DNA of 64,000 nucleotides from Salipiger bermudensis (GTDB lineage: Bacteria > Pseudomonadota > Alphaproteobacteria > Rhodobacterales > Rhodobacteraceae), in the NCBI RefSeq assembly GCF_020171625.1, contig NZ_JAIUZY010000011.1, positions 124,001 through 188,000 of the forward strand, read 5' to 3'. The notes beneath the pieces are model-generated. The model saw only the letters and a program-made list of their open reading frames with translations. It was not told the origin of the DNA and searched no databases. The position numbers and the translations under genes are program-made. Shown here one piece after another: positions 37,141 to 48,412 of this stretch. How positions within the stretch are numbered: position 1 is the stretch's first letter; every line of letters starts with the position of its first letter.

Positions 37141-37508
37141 GGGCGGGAATTAGGCGCAGCCCGCGACAGGCGCAAGCGGGCCGTTGAGTGACGCCGCGGG
37201 GGCTGGCGGATTTCAACCGATGAGTCGCTTGGGCGGGTTGCGGAAGTGTTGTGAGACACATCGCCCGCCCGGAATTCGACGCGCCCGCGGGGGGCGTTCG
37301 GGAACCGGAATGACCGGGCCGGGTTGTGCTCATGGTCAGCGGTTCTCGGGCCGGTGCGCCCACTTTCGGGCGATGCCGGACAGACCGACCGCTCAGACCC
37401 CAAGGACACCCAAAGCGACCCCGAGAGGATGCCCACGCGAATGTCACATCGCCTTTCGCACGCCGTGCCGACCTCCCGCACGCACGCCTCTTCGCTTTCC
37501 CCCTCCCC
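37141..37508. other. Intergenic region upstream of glgX
   Basis: 368 bases with no convincing gene. An inverted pair GGGCGGG (about 37230) and CCCGCCC (about 37263) is present. A frame continuing upstream of glgX to 37326 is Arg/Pro-rich and lacks the family's residues, so it is treated as non-coding. Confidence 0.4.
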
Positions 37509-39611
<2,103 letters not shown>

Positions 39612-39832
39612 GGAACCCTTGATCGTTGCGTCCGACCGGTCTTGACGGGATCGGGCGCAGCGGATCGTACCTGCGTCGAGTTGAGGGCCGTGGGCTATGC
39701 GCTGCGGGACTGACCTGCTTTGCGCGAGGCTGACCAGAGCAAATCGTGGCGGTGATCGCTGCTAGGTTGCGCGGACCGCGCCGCGAGGGATGCAAGATTG
39801 CGGTTGCATCCGACGGCATCTTCTTGGACGGT

Positions 39833-39860
39833 TTGACAGGAAAAGTCCGATTGATATTCG
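39833..39860 (+). promoter_or_regulatory. Candidate promoter for manC
   Basis: TTGACA (39833-39838), a 16-base spacer and TATTCG (39855-39860) lie about 60 bases before the manC start, in a locally AT-richer stretch of the 311-base gap 39612-39922. The -35 is perfect; the -10 is weak. No gene is seen in that gap. Confidence 0.35.
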
Positions 39861-39922
39861 CCTTTTGGACGACTTTGCGGCGGAGGCGCGCAAGGGCTGA
39901 GGTGCCGCATGACGGGAGAGGG

Positions 39923-41362
39923 ATGGTCATGGAGAAAATAACGCCGGTCATCCTTTGCGGCGGCTCGGGCACGCGCCTCTGGCCAGTGTCTCGCAAGAGC
40001 TTTCCCAAGCAGTTCACCCGCCTTCTCGAGGACAAGAGCCTGTTCCAGAAGACGGCGGAGCGCCTGAGCGACACCGCGCGCTACGCACGGCCGATCGCGG
40101 TGACCAATGCCGACTTCCGCTTCATCGTCACCGAGCAGCTCACCAATATCGGCATCGATCCCGGCGCGATCCTGATCGAACCCGACGGGCGCAACACCGC
40201 CCCGGCGGTGCTGGCCGCCGCGCTGCACATCCACGCCACCGATCCCGACGCCACGATGCTGGTGGCGCCGGCGGATCACGAGATCCCCGACACCGACGCC
40301 TTCCGCGCGGCCATCGAGACCGGCCTGAACGCGCTGGAGGCGGGCAAGCTGGTGCTGTTCGGCATCCGCCCCGACCGGCCCGAGACCGGCTATGGCTATC
40401 TCGAGCTCGATGGCGCCGGCGAGGGCACCGTGCCGCTCAGGCGCTTTGTCGAGAAGCCCGACGCCGCCACGGCGGCGGAGATGCTGGAGAGCGGCGGGTT
40501 CCTCTGGAATGCCGGCATCTTCCTGTTTCGGGTCAAGGACATCCTCGCCGCCTTCGACACCCATGCCAGCCAGCTCGTCGCGCCGGTCACGGCGGCGGTC
40601 AACGAGGCCCAGGTCGACCTGGGCTTCCTGCGGCTCGCGGCGGAGCCGTGGTCGCGGGCCGAGGACATCTCGATCGACTACGCGGTGATGGAGAAGGCAG
40701 AGGGGCTCGAAGTGGTGCCCTTCGATGCCGGCTGGTCGGATCTTGGCGGCTGGGACGCGATCTGGCGCGAGGCCGGGCCGGACGAGAGCGGCAACGTGAC
40801 CCACGGCACCGCCACAGCGATCGACTGCGCGGGCTCTCTGCTGCGGTCCGACAGCGAGACCGTGGAACTCGTCGGCATCGGGCTGAAGGACATCGTCGCG
40901 GTGGCGATGAACGACGCCGTGCTCGTGGCGCCCAAGGATCGCGCGCAGGACGTCAAGCTCGCGGTCAACGCGCTGAAGAAGAAGGGCGCCAAGCAGGCGG
41001 TGGAGTTCCCCAAGGACCGCCGTCCCTGGGGCTGGTTCGAGAGCCTCGTGGTCGGCTCGCGCTTCCAGGTGAAGCGCATCGTGGTGCATCCCGGCGCCTC
41101 GTTGTCGCTGCAGAGCCATTTCCACCGCTCCGAGCACTGGATCGTGGTCGAGGGCACCGCCAAGGTGACCTGCGACGACACCGTCAGGCTGGTGACCGAG
41201 AACGAGTCGATCTACATCCCGCTCGGCGCGAAGCACCGGATGGAGAACCCCGGCAAGGTGCCGATGGTGCTGATCGAGGTGCAGACCGGCTCCTATGTGG
41301 GTGAGGACGACATCGTGCGCTACGAGGATGTCTATTCGCGGGGGCAGGGGGCGAAGGGCTGA
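39923..41362 (+). CDS. manC: Mannose-1-phosphate guanylyltransferase / mannose-6-phosphate isomerase
   Basis: 479 residues. The nucleotidyltransferase half begins VILCGGSGTRLWPVSRKSFP, with FVEKP and WSDLGGWDAIW later; the isomerase half is a C-terminal cupin (RPWGWFESL, HPGASLSLQSHFHRSEHWIVV). It supplies GDP-mannose and interconverts fructose- and mannose-6-phosphate, as in XanB/AlgA. GGAG precedes ATG 39923; ATG 39929 is also possible. First of a manC-manB pair opening the exopolysaccharide locus. Confidence 0.95.
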   Translation: MVMEKITPVILCGGSGTRLWPVSRKSFPKQFTRLLEDKSLFQKTAERLSDTARYARPIAVTNADFRFIVTEQLTNIGIDPGAILIEPDGRNTAPAVLAAALHIHATDPDATMLVAPADHEIPDTDAFRAAIETGLNALEAGKLVLFGIRPDRPETGYGYLELDGAGEGTVPLRRFVEKPDAATAAEMLESGGFLWNAGIFLFRVKDILAAFDTHASQLVAPVTAAVNEAQVDLGFLRLAAEPWSRAEDISIDYAVMEKAEGLEVVPFDAGWSDLGGWDAIWREAGPDESGNVTHGTATAIDCAGSLLRSDSETVELVGIGLKDIVAVAMNDAVLVAPKDRAQDVKLAVNALKKKGAKQAVEFPKDRRPWGWFESLVVGSRFQVKRIVVHPGASLSLQSHFHRSEHWIVVEGTAKVTCDDTVRLVTENESIYIPLGAKHRMENPGKVPMVLIEVQTGSYVGEDDIVRYEDVYSRGQGAKG

Positions 41363-41404
41363 GCGCCCTTCTTCCCCGCGCAACGGACTGAGGGACCAGA
41401 GATC

Positions 41405-42778
41405 ATGGCACCGAAATTCGGCACCAGCGGCCTGCGCGGCCTGGTGACAGAGCTGACGCCCGCGCTGGTCGCAGACCACGTGCGGGCCTTCATCGCGGCC
41501 TGCGACATCGGCAACGGGCTGTGCCTCGGGCGCGACCTGCGCCCATCCTCCCCGCGCATCGCGGCGGACATTGCCGCGGCGGCGCGGGCCGAGGGCATCC
41601 GGGTCATCGATTGCGGCGCGCTTCCGACGCCGGCCCTGGCGCTGGCGGCGCAGGAGGTCGGCGCCGCGGCGATCATGGTGACCGGCAGCCACATCCCGGC
41701 GGATCGCAACGGTCTCAAGTTCTATTCTCGGACCGGCGAGATCACCAAGACCGACGAGGCGGCGATCAACGCCGCGCTCGGGCGCCCGGCAGGCACGGCC
41801 GAGAGCGATCTGGCGCAGGACGAAGACGCCGCCGCGCGCTTCGTCGAGCGCTATGTTGAGGCCTGTGGCGCGCGCGCGCTCAAAGGGCGCAGGATCGGGC
41901 TTTATGCCCATTCCGCGGTGGGCCGCGACGATCTTGCCGCCATCCTGCAGGGGCTTGGCGCCGAGGTGGTCGAATATGGCCGCTCGGAGACCTTCATTCC
42001 CGTCGACACCGAGGCCGTCGATCCTGAGACCCGCGCGCAGATCGCGGCGTGGGTGACGGCGGACGGGCTCGACGCGCTGGTCTCGACCGATGGCGACAGC
42101 GACCGGCCGCTCTTGGCGGACGAGACCGGCACCATCGTGCCGGGCGATGTGATGGGGCAGATCACCGCCGAGATGCTGGGGGCCGAGACGGTGGTGACGC
42201 CGATCTCGTCGAACTCGGGCGTGCAGAAGAAGGGCTTCGGCGCGGTGCGGCTGACCCGGATCGGCTCGCCCTTCGTGATCGCCGGCATGGAAGAAGCCGG
42301 CGGCAAGGTGGTGGGTTACGAGGCTAATGGCGGGTTCCTGCTCGGCTTCGAGGCGCAGGGCCCGGCGGGTCCGCTGGCGCCGCTCGCCACGCGCGATTGC
42401 ATGTTGCCGCTGATCCTGACGCTGATCGCCGCCGGAGACGGCACGGTCTCGGCCCGGGTGGCGCAGGAGCCGCCGGTGGTGACGATGGCGGATCGTTTGC
42501 AGGAGGTGCCTCAGGAACGCTCTCAGCCCTTCGTGGCGCGGCTCGCCGACAGCACCGAGGCGCGCGCGGCGTTCCTGGCTCAACTCGGCGGGACGGAGGC
42601 CGGCACGGACCTAACCGACGGCGTGCGGATGACGCTGACCGACGGTCGCATCGTGCATGTGCGTCCCTCGGGGAACGCCCCGGAGTTGCGGCTCTATGTC
42701 GAGGCGGCGGACAAGACCGGTGCCGAGGCGCTCATAGCTGCGGGGCTGGCCGCGCTGCGCGAGGCCGTTTCCGGCTGA
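41405..42778 (+). CDS. manB: Phosphomannomutase
   Basis: 457 residues of the alpha-D-phosphohexomutase family. Ser95 in MVTGSHIPADRNGLKF is the phospho-serine; the metal loop is STDGDSDRPLL; the sugar-binding loop EANGGFLLG and the phosphate-binding RPSGNAPELRLY are present. It makes mannose-1-phosphate for manC, 42 bases upstream. The TGSHIP variant with DGDSDR is typical of bacterial mannomutases near exopolysaccharide genes. Confidence 0.93.
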   Translation: MAPKFGTSGLRGLVTELTPALVADHVRAFIAACDIGNGLCLGRDLRPSSPRIAADIAAAARAEGIRVIDCGALPTPALALAAQEVGAAAIMVTGSHIPADRNGLKFYSRTGEITKTDEAAINAALGRPAGTAESDLAQDEDAAARFVERYVEACGARALKGRRIGLYAHSAVGRDDLAAILQGLGAEVVEYGRSETFIPVDTEAVDPETRAQIAAWVTADGLDALVSTDGDSDRPLLADETGTIVPGDVMGQITAEMLGAETVVTPISSNSGVQKKGFGAVRLTRIGSPFVIAGMEEAGGKVVGYEANGGFLLGFEAQGPAGPLAPLATRDCMLPLILTLIAAGDGTVSARVAQEPPVVTMADRLQEVPQERSQPFVARLADSTEARAAFLAQLGGTEAGTDLTDGVRMTLTDGRIVHVRPSGNAPELRLYVEAADKTGAEALIAAGLAALREAVSG

Positions 42779-42943
42779 TCCGCGGCGCGCAACGCGCATC
42801 GCCATCAGTGTCCATCGCCGCCCAGCGACCGGGCCGGCGCGTTACAAACGCGCGACTTCCGTAGCGGCGGCGCGATAAATCAGTTGTTTCTGAAATCCCG
42901 TCCGGCAACACTTCGCCCAATTGTAACGGAAGGATTTGAAGCC

Positions 42944-44158
42944 ATGTTTATCGGTTTCCGCTTGTTTGGTTTTCTTGGAATAATTGCATTTGCCTCTGTT
43001 GCGGGGGCAGAGGAATACAGGCTCGCCCCGGGCGATGTGGTCGAGGTGCGCAGGTCCGGCGCGGACGAGGAAGTCAGCGCCATCGTCGATGCGAACGGTC
43101 AGATCCGCCTCATCGATGTCGGCGGCATCACCGTCGCCGATCTGACCCTCGACGAGGCCGAGTCGATGGTCGAGGCGGAGCTTGTCGCCCAAGGCTTTTT
43201 CGTCGATCCCGAGGTGAGCCTGATGCTGGTCTCCTACGCGCCGGTAATTGTCGCCGGCGACGTGCTCAACCCCGGCATCGTCGAGTTCTTTCCGGGTATG
43301 ACGGTGTCGTCCGCGCTGGCCATGGCGGGGGGCAGTCAGGTTCAGGGGCTGACCCGGACCGAGATCCTGCGTCTGCGCTCGATGGTCGAGAACGACATGA
43401 AGGTGGCCAACCTCAACCTTGCCCGGGCCGTTGCGGATCTGGCCTATCATCAGGCCCGGTTGGCCGACGACCCTGTCCCGGTGACGGTGGATCCGGCGCT
43501 GAGGCCGGGGATTCCGGCGCCGGGTCTCGTGAATCTCGACGGGATGATCTCGGAACGCCAGTCGCAGCTCGACGCCCTGCGCGAGCGCACGCGCACGCTG
43601 CTCGAGTTCTGGGAGAGCGAGATCGCGACCATCGAGAACCAGCGCGAGAATTTCGACGCCCGCATCTCGGTTCAGGACGAGATCGTCGCCAGCACCGCGG
43701 AGGCGCTCGCGGCGGCGCAGAAACTGTCCCAGCGTGGCCTGCAGACTGCGTCCAATCTTTCGGCGGCGGAGCAGCGCGAGGCCGATGCGCGCAGCAAGGT
43801 GCTCGAGCTCGAGGCCGCGAAGATCAACGCGACCCGCGCCATCGCCTCGGCGCAGCGCGAGCGGGTGCAGTACCTTGCCGCGCAGCGTCAGGAGGCGCTC
43901 GACGGGGTGAACGATGCGCGCGAGCAGATCGCCTTGCAGACGATCTCCTATGAAGAAGCGGTGGAACAGGTGAGCATCCTCAGCAGCGGCAGCGCCGCCG
44001 CCGTTGTGGCGTCGCAGATCGTCGGTCTGGAGTTCGAGATCCAGAGCCGCCGCAGCGACAGCGACCCCGTGGAAGAGATCACCATGTCGACCCCGGTCCG
44101 GCCCGGCGACACGCTGCTGGTCGCGATCCGTCCGCTCGAGGACGGCGTCGCGAACTGA
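42944..44158 (+). CDS. Outer-membrane polysaccharide export protein (ExoF/Wza type)
   Basis: 404 residues. Signal peptide (residues 1-22, ending SVAGAEE), then the Poly_export domain (YRLAPGDVVEVRRSG, LIDVGGITVADLTLDEAESMVEAEL), an SLBB-like stretch (VIVAGDVLNPGIVEFFPGMTVSSALAMAGG), and a long C-terminal coiled coil (about 195-330), a layout like Rhizobium ExoF. No lipobox is obvious, also as in ExoF. The start ATG 42944 follows GGAAGGATTTG. It should form the export channel with the Wzc-like protein at 55012. Confidence 0.88.
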   Translation: MFIGFRLFGFLGIIAFASVAGAEEYRLAPGDVVEVRRSGADEEVSAIVDANGQIRLIDVGGITVADLTLDEAESMVEAELVAQGFFVDPEVSLMLVSYAPVIVAGDVLNPGIVEFFPGMTVSSALAMAGGSQVQGLTRTEILRLRSMVENDMKVANLNLARAVADLAYHQARLADDPVPVTVDPALRPGIPAPGLVNLDGMISERQSQLDALRERTRTLLEFWESEIATIENQRENFDARISVQDEIVASTAEALAAAQKLSQRGLQTASNLSAAEQREADARSKVLELEAAKINATRAIASAQRERVQYLAAQRQEALDGVNDAREQIALQTISYEEAVEQVSILSSGSAAAVVASQIVGLEFEIQSRRSDSDPVEEITMSTPVRPGDTLLVAIRPLEDGVAN

Positions 44159-44171
44159 GCGCGGCGTCCCG

Positions 44172-44189
44172 CGCCCCGCGCGCGGGGCG
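44172..44189. repeat. 18-bp GC palindrome after the export gene
   Basis: CGCCCCGCG / CGCGGGGCG is a perfect palindrome 14 bases after the stop. It could fold as a hairpin at the transcript end, but no T-run follows. Confidence 0.35.
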
Positions 44190-44267
44190 GAGCAGCGTTC
44201 GGAGCTGTCAGACCGGGTTAATCCGGTACGCCCTAGCCTCATGCGGAATCCACCGTGGAGGTTAGGC

Positions 44268-46127
44268 GTGATACAGATGATCGATGCACAGGCGGCGCAG
44301 CGCGGGCTGAACAGGCGGCTGTCCTATTTTTGTGGCGAAACGCTCCGGGTGCGGGTCAGCGGGCTTGCGCCGGGGCAGTCCGTCACGGTGACGGTGGCAG
44401 AGGACTACGTGCAGCCCCCGCTGATCCAGCGCAGCGCCGAGGGCGATGTCGACCTTGATCCCGAAACGCTCGAGGTGCTCGAGGAGGGGCGTAGGTACGT
44501 CTACAATGTGTGGGCGGGCGCGGGCGGCTGTCTTTCGGTGCTGATGCAGGGCGAGATGGTCGCCCGGCGCAGCGTGCAGCCGTTGACCCCGCCGGAGCCA
44601 GTGGAGCCCGCAGAGCCGCTTGTCGTGACCGGCGTGCCTCAGGACGCGGCGACGGTCGGTGTCGTCTACAGTTTCTCGCCCGCTGTGAGCGGCGGCACCG
44701 CGCCCTACAGCTTCGCGCTGACGACGGGGCAATTGCCGGCGGGCCTGCTGCTCGATCCGCTGAGAGGCACGATTGCCGGCACGCCCACGCAAGCGGAGAC
44801 CCGCTCGGGTCTGGTGCTCTCGGTCACGGACGCGGAGGGCGCGACGACCAGCCTCGCGGCGTTTTCGATCTCGGTCACGGCGGCGGCGGTGGGGCTGGCG
44901 GCCCCGCCGAACCTCTTCACCGCGGCCCAGGCGCGCCTCGACGATGTGGCGCATATCGATCTTCAGGGCAACTGGGAGGTCGCGAACGGGCGCCTGCGCA
45001 GCCCGGTGACGGGTGGCACGGCGGGGCAGGCGGCGCGCCTGTCGCTGGCGGCGCCGCTGACCCCGGGGCACAGTCATCTCGTGCGCTTCGATCACGAGGT
45101 CGCGGCGGGCAGCCTCCGGGCGCGGTTCGCGGCGCCGGGCCTGACGGCGAGCCGCCAGCTCACCGAGCCGTACATGGATCACGAGGTCATTTCGGCCGCC
45201 GACATGACGGAGGCGGCAACCCGGCTCGATCTGCAGCCCAGCACGGACTACGACGGCTCGGTGGCGGCCATCTCGGCCTATGACCTCTCTACCGTCGATC
45301 CGGCTCTGGTGCCCTGCGACGTCATCATCGTCGGCGGTGACAGCAACAGCGCCAACGCCACCTCCGAGCGCTTCGGGGACGAGATCCCCATGTCGGCGCG
45401 GGAGACCGCGTTCGACCCGCGGATCTGGTACATGCCCTGCCTGCGCGCCACCGGCGTCTATCCCACCACCGACAGCGTGCGCCACGTGCCGCAGCCCTGC
45501 ATCGAGCCGGTGGCGGCGGTCGAGGCGCGGCGCATGTCGCCGGTGCACGCCGTGGCGGGGGAGCTGGTCGATTGGTCGGCCGCACGCCGGCGGCCTCTTC
45601 TGGTGATGGCGCTTGGCGATCCGGGGTCTGGGTTGATGAACACCGAGGACTGGCGCAAGTCGTCCTCCGTCGCGACCACCGGCGGGCGCATGTGGTCGGA
45701 ACTGCTCGCCATGAAGGCCGCGCTCGATGCACTTGGCCCGGCGCATGAGATCGTCGGCATGGTCTGGAGCCAGGGGGCGAACGACCTGTTTGGGGGCGAT
45801 TACAGCCTCTCGGGGCAATGGATGGACCAGATGCGCCAGTTCGTCAGCGACCTGCGGGCCGATATCGCCGACGTGCCGATGGTGATGTGGAGCGTCGGTC
45901 AGCATTATGAACCTGCCCCCTATGACGGGCGCGGGGCGGCGATGCGGGCGGCGCAGCTGCGTCTCGATCAGGACAGCGGTGATGGCGCGTGGGCGATCGA
46001 CCGCTTCCGGGTGGTGGTGCCCGAGGCCGGCAACGCGCTGGCCGGCCCGGAGGACCCGCACTACACCGCGCACGGGATGCAGCAGAACGGGCGCGATGCC
46101 GGCGCGGCGCTTCTCGCGATGCTCTGA
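44268..46127 (+). CDS. Ig-like plus SGNH/SASA-type esterase, probable polysaccharide deacylase
   Basis: 619 residues from GTG 44268 (GGAGG eight bases before; ATG 44277 possible). A putative-Ig domain (about 120-205: VPQDAATVGVVYSFSPAVSGG, AGLLLDPLRGTIAGTPTQ) is followed by a beta region and an SGNH-type hydrolase. The nucleophile block is VIIVGGDSNSANA (Ser359), the WSQGANDLFGGD block matches the WxQGExD of sialate/acetylxylan esterases, and DPHYTAHG near the end (Asp596, His598) supplies the catalytic pair. No signal peptide is visible. It probably removes acyl groups from the locus polysaccharide. Confidence 0.72.
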   Translation: MIQMIDAQAAQRGLNRRLSYFCGETLRVRVSGLAPGQSVTVTVAEDYVQPPLIQRSAEGDVDLDPETLEVLEEGRRYVYNVWAGAGGCLSVLMQGEMVARRSVQPLTPPEPVEPAEPLVVTGVPQDAATVGVVYSFSPAVSGGTAPYSFALTTGQLPAGLLLDPLRGTIAGTPTQAETRSGLVLSVTDAEGATTSLAAFSISVTAAAVGLAAPPNLFTAAQARLDDVAHIDLQGNWEVANGRLRSPVTGGTAGQAARLSLAAPLTPGHSHLVRFDHEVAAGSLRARFAAPGLTASRQLTEPYMDHEVISAADMTEAATRLDLQPSTDYDGSVAAISAYDLSTVDPALVPCDVIIVGGDSNSANATSERFGDEIPMSARETAFDPRIWYMPCLRATGVYPTTDSVRHVPQPCIEPVAAVEARRMSPVHAVAGELVDWSAARRRPLLVMALGDPGSGLMNTEDWRKSSSVATTGGRMWSELLAMKAALDALGPAHEIVGMVWSQGANDLFGGDYSLSGQWMDQMRQFVSDLRADIADVPMVMWSVGQHYEPAPYDGRGAAMRAAQLRLDQDSGDGAWAIDRFRVVVPEAGNALAGPEDPHYTAHGMQQNGRDAGAALLAML

Positions 46128-46702
46128 GCGACGGTTTCGGGACGGACCGGGCGCCGCCGTGAGGCGGCGCTCGGCGTTTGCCGGGGGCGGCGCGGCGATG
46201 TACGCAAAGCTGCGCCGCCTCGGGGCGACTCGTCGTGCGGGTGAGTCGGGGCGTCCTTCCGGTTTTTCTACCCAAGCGGGAGCGGGCCGCGACCCATTTC
46301 TCTGGAAGTCTGAATTGCGGAATAACAGTTCTGAAACGGAGTCGCGATATAGGGCACCTGTCGCCATAATTTAGACGTATTGGCGTTACTTGGCTTGACT
46401 AAGCATTGTGCAAATGAGACGTTTTTTAAGTTCGTTTTATCGCAGAGCAGAAAGAATTTTCCTTTCTTAGCTGCGCAAAATTTTAACCAGTTGCCTGTTA
46501 CGGGTTAAAAGTGAAGGATTTTATTCGACTGGCGCGTGTTCTCGCTGCTGATGACTGCAAGGAAGCGAATTTGTTTGCAGCTGCAGAATGTCGTACTTCT
46601 AAAGCATGTTTAAGGTCGGCGCCTGCCGCCGTAAGGCCATAATTTTTCAATCGGCACCCGCCTGCTTTTCAGGGGCCGAGGTCTTTTTTCAGGGATATCT
46701 TC
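46128..46702. promoter_or_regulatory. Long AT-rich region upstream of the initiating sugar transferase
   Basis: 575 bases without a gene; from about 46370 to 46640 the base composition is far more AT-rich than the genome around it, with poly-T and TTAAAA tracts. This fits a regulated promoter bound by a nucleoid or MucR-like regulator. No single -35/-10 pair stands out. The start region of the transferase has CAGGGATATCTTC before ATG 46703. Confidence 0.45.
46151..46170 (+). terminator. Hairpin after the esterase gene
   Basis: GCGCCGCC (46151-46158), loop GTGA, GGCGGCGC (46163-46170), followed by TCGGCGTTT. It lies 24 bases after the stop. Confidence 0.5.
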
Positions 46703-47386
46703 ATGTCCAACACTTCTACCAATGTGAACGACATCGTCACCGCAGCACCCGACCGGCCGCAGGACCGTCGCTCGGGTCGCACCGGGGGCGTCAGCAAACG
46801 CGCTTTCGACATCGTCCTCTCCATTTTGATGCTGCCCATCCTTCTGCCGATTATCGCAGGCCTCTACATCGCCGTCCGGGCCGAGGGCGGTCCCGGTTTC
46901 TTTGGTCACAAACGCGTCGGTCGCAACGGCGAGCAGTTTCGCTGCTGGAAGATCCGCACCATGGTGCCCGACGCGCAGGAGCGGCTCGAGGAGCTGCTGC
47001 GCCGCGATCCCGCCGCGCGTGCGGAGTGGGAGCGTGACCGCAAGCTGCGCAACGATCCGCGGGTCACGCGGTTCGGCGCGTTCCTGCGCCGCAGCTCGCT
47101 GGACGAGCTGCCGCAGATCTGGAACGTGCTGCGCGGCGAAATGAGCCTGATCGGCCCGCGTCCGGTGACCGAGCCGGAACTGCAGCGCTACGGCGGCGCG
47201 GCCTGGGCCTATCTCGCCATGCGCCCCGGCATCACCGGGCTGTGGCAGGTCTCGGGCCGCAATGACGTCTCCTACGAGGAACGCGTGCAGCTCGACGTCG
47301 CCTACCACAACGGCGTCTCGCTCCGGGGCGATGTGCGGATCCTGTTCCTCACCGTTGGGGCGGTGCTGGGCAAGACCGGCATGTAA
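46703..47386 (+). CDS. Initiating sugar transferase (ExoY-like, bacterial sugar transferase)
   Basis: 227 residues. One membrane helix (about 33-58), then the conserved KRVGRNGEQFRCWKIRTMV, the LRRSSLDELPQIWNVLRGEMSLIGPRPV block and RPGITGLWQVSGRND of the polyprenyl-phosphate hexose-1-phosphate transferases. It loads the first sugar on undecaprenyl phosphate and so starts repeat-unit synthesis at the inner membrane. It stands alone, with an AT-rich leader upstream and a perfect terminator downstream, which suggests separate regulation. Confidence 0.93.
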   Translation: MSNTSTNVNDIVTAAPDRPQDRRSGRTGGVSKRAFDIVLSILMLPILLPIIAGLYIAVRAEGGPGFFGHKRVGRNGEQFRCWKIRTMVPDAQERLEELLRRDPAARAEWERDRKLRNDPRVTRFGAFLRRSSLDELPQIWNVLRGEMSLIGPRPVTEPELQRYGGAAWAYLAMRPGITGLWQVSGRNDVSYEERVQLDVAYHNGVSLRGDVRILFLTVGAVLGKTGM

Positions 47387-47430
47387 GGCCGGGCCGGGAC
47401 CGCAGAGGTTCGGAGCGATTTATCTTACGA

Positions 47431-47458
47431 AAAACGCCGGGCGAGGGCCCGGCGTTTT
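47431..47458 (+). terminator. Strong intrinsic terminator after the sugar transferase
   Basis: AAAACGCCGGGC (47431-47442) and GCCCGGCGTTTT (47447-47458) are perfect 12-base complements around the loop GAGG, followed by further T residues. Both strands carry a T-run, so it can also serve the minus-strand gene that follows. Confidence 0.88.
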
Positions 47459-47503
47459 TTCATTGTCTGGCTTGGTTGTCCGGCTTCGTCGTCCGGCGCC
47501 TGC

Positions 47504-47770
47504 TCAGCTGAGCGCGCCGGCGCGCCACAGCCTGAAGGTCAGAAGGGCGAGCATCACGACACTGCCCACGACGGCATAGAGGGCAAGTGCAGAGGCCAGC
47601 TTGAGCCCGAACCGCAGGCTGGTGAGAACCGCCACGACAAGCGCCACCGGGATCGCGCAGATCGCCGCGCGGATCGCCTCGCCGCTGCACTCGGGCGCCT
47701 CCGACGCGTACAGGCCGCGGCAGGTCTCGTAGTCGCCCTCCGGCGCCTTGAAGGATTTGTCCGCGTCCAT
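47504..47770 (-). CDS. Small membrane protein of unknown function
   Basis: 88 residues from ATG 47770 (GGGAGAGC before it; a farther ATG at 47836 is less likely). The N-terminal 30 residues are hydrophilic with two Cys (YETCRGLYASEAPECSG), followed by two hydrophobic helices (about 35-55 and 60-80). Convergent with the sugar transferase across the bidirectional terminator. No family recognised. Confidence 0.6.
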   Translation of the reverse strand: MDADKSFKAPEGDYETCRGLYASEAPECSGEAIRAAICAIPVALVVAVLTSLRFGLKLASALALYAVVGSVVMLALLTFRLWRAGALS

Positions 47771-48412
47771 TCTGCTCTCCCAATTCCGATGGGCGGTCTG
47801 CGCACGATAGCGCAGAGGTTTCTCATTTGAGAACATTATTTGCGCAATTTTCGGAGAATGAGCGGTTCTTCACTGGAATGGAATAGCCGATGAAAACTCG
47901 ATTACCTTTTATTAAGATTTCCGGCGCGCAATGGACCTCAGAACGCACGACTCAACCTAAGCGGTACTAGATGCGCCGCCGCCATCCGACGGCCCGCGCC
48001 GCGGGCGCGCCACGGCCTGACCATTCGGGCCGAGGCCGGCCCGCGCGCTCCGGCCGGCGGGCGGCGGCAACGGGCTCGCGCGCGATCCTGGCGCGCGCGG
48101 CCTCTGGTCTGCACGCTGCAAGGGCGGGCGCCGCGATCTTGCCGTGAGGTCGCCGGTGACGATCGGGCGCAGGTCTTGTCTACGCCGGTCTCCTTTAGGA
48201 TGTATGAATATCAATCTAAAGGGGATTCCACCGATCTGCCAGCCGGCCCCACAGCGGACGGAGAAACGGAACATTGTCTCGATGCCACCCAGAAATGACG
48301 CGCCATTCGCCCGACCGTGCCCGAAATTCGTCTGCATTCGCCGTGACCTTGGCCCCGGGAGCGACACCTCGCGGCACCCGCTGCACATGCGACGAGCAAA
48401 GGAACATTGAAC
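47771..48412. other. Intergenic region upstream of the subtilase
   Basis: 642 bases, with an AT-rich part (about 47820-47960) and a very GC-rich palindromic part (about 47965-48110). No gene is credited: open frames in it are Arg/Pro-rich shadows. AAAGGA at 48398-48403 is the ribosome binding site of the next gene. Confidence 0.45.
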
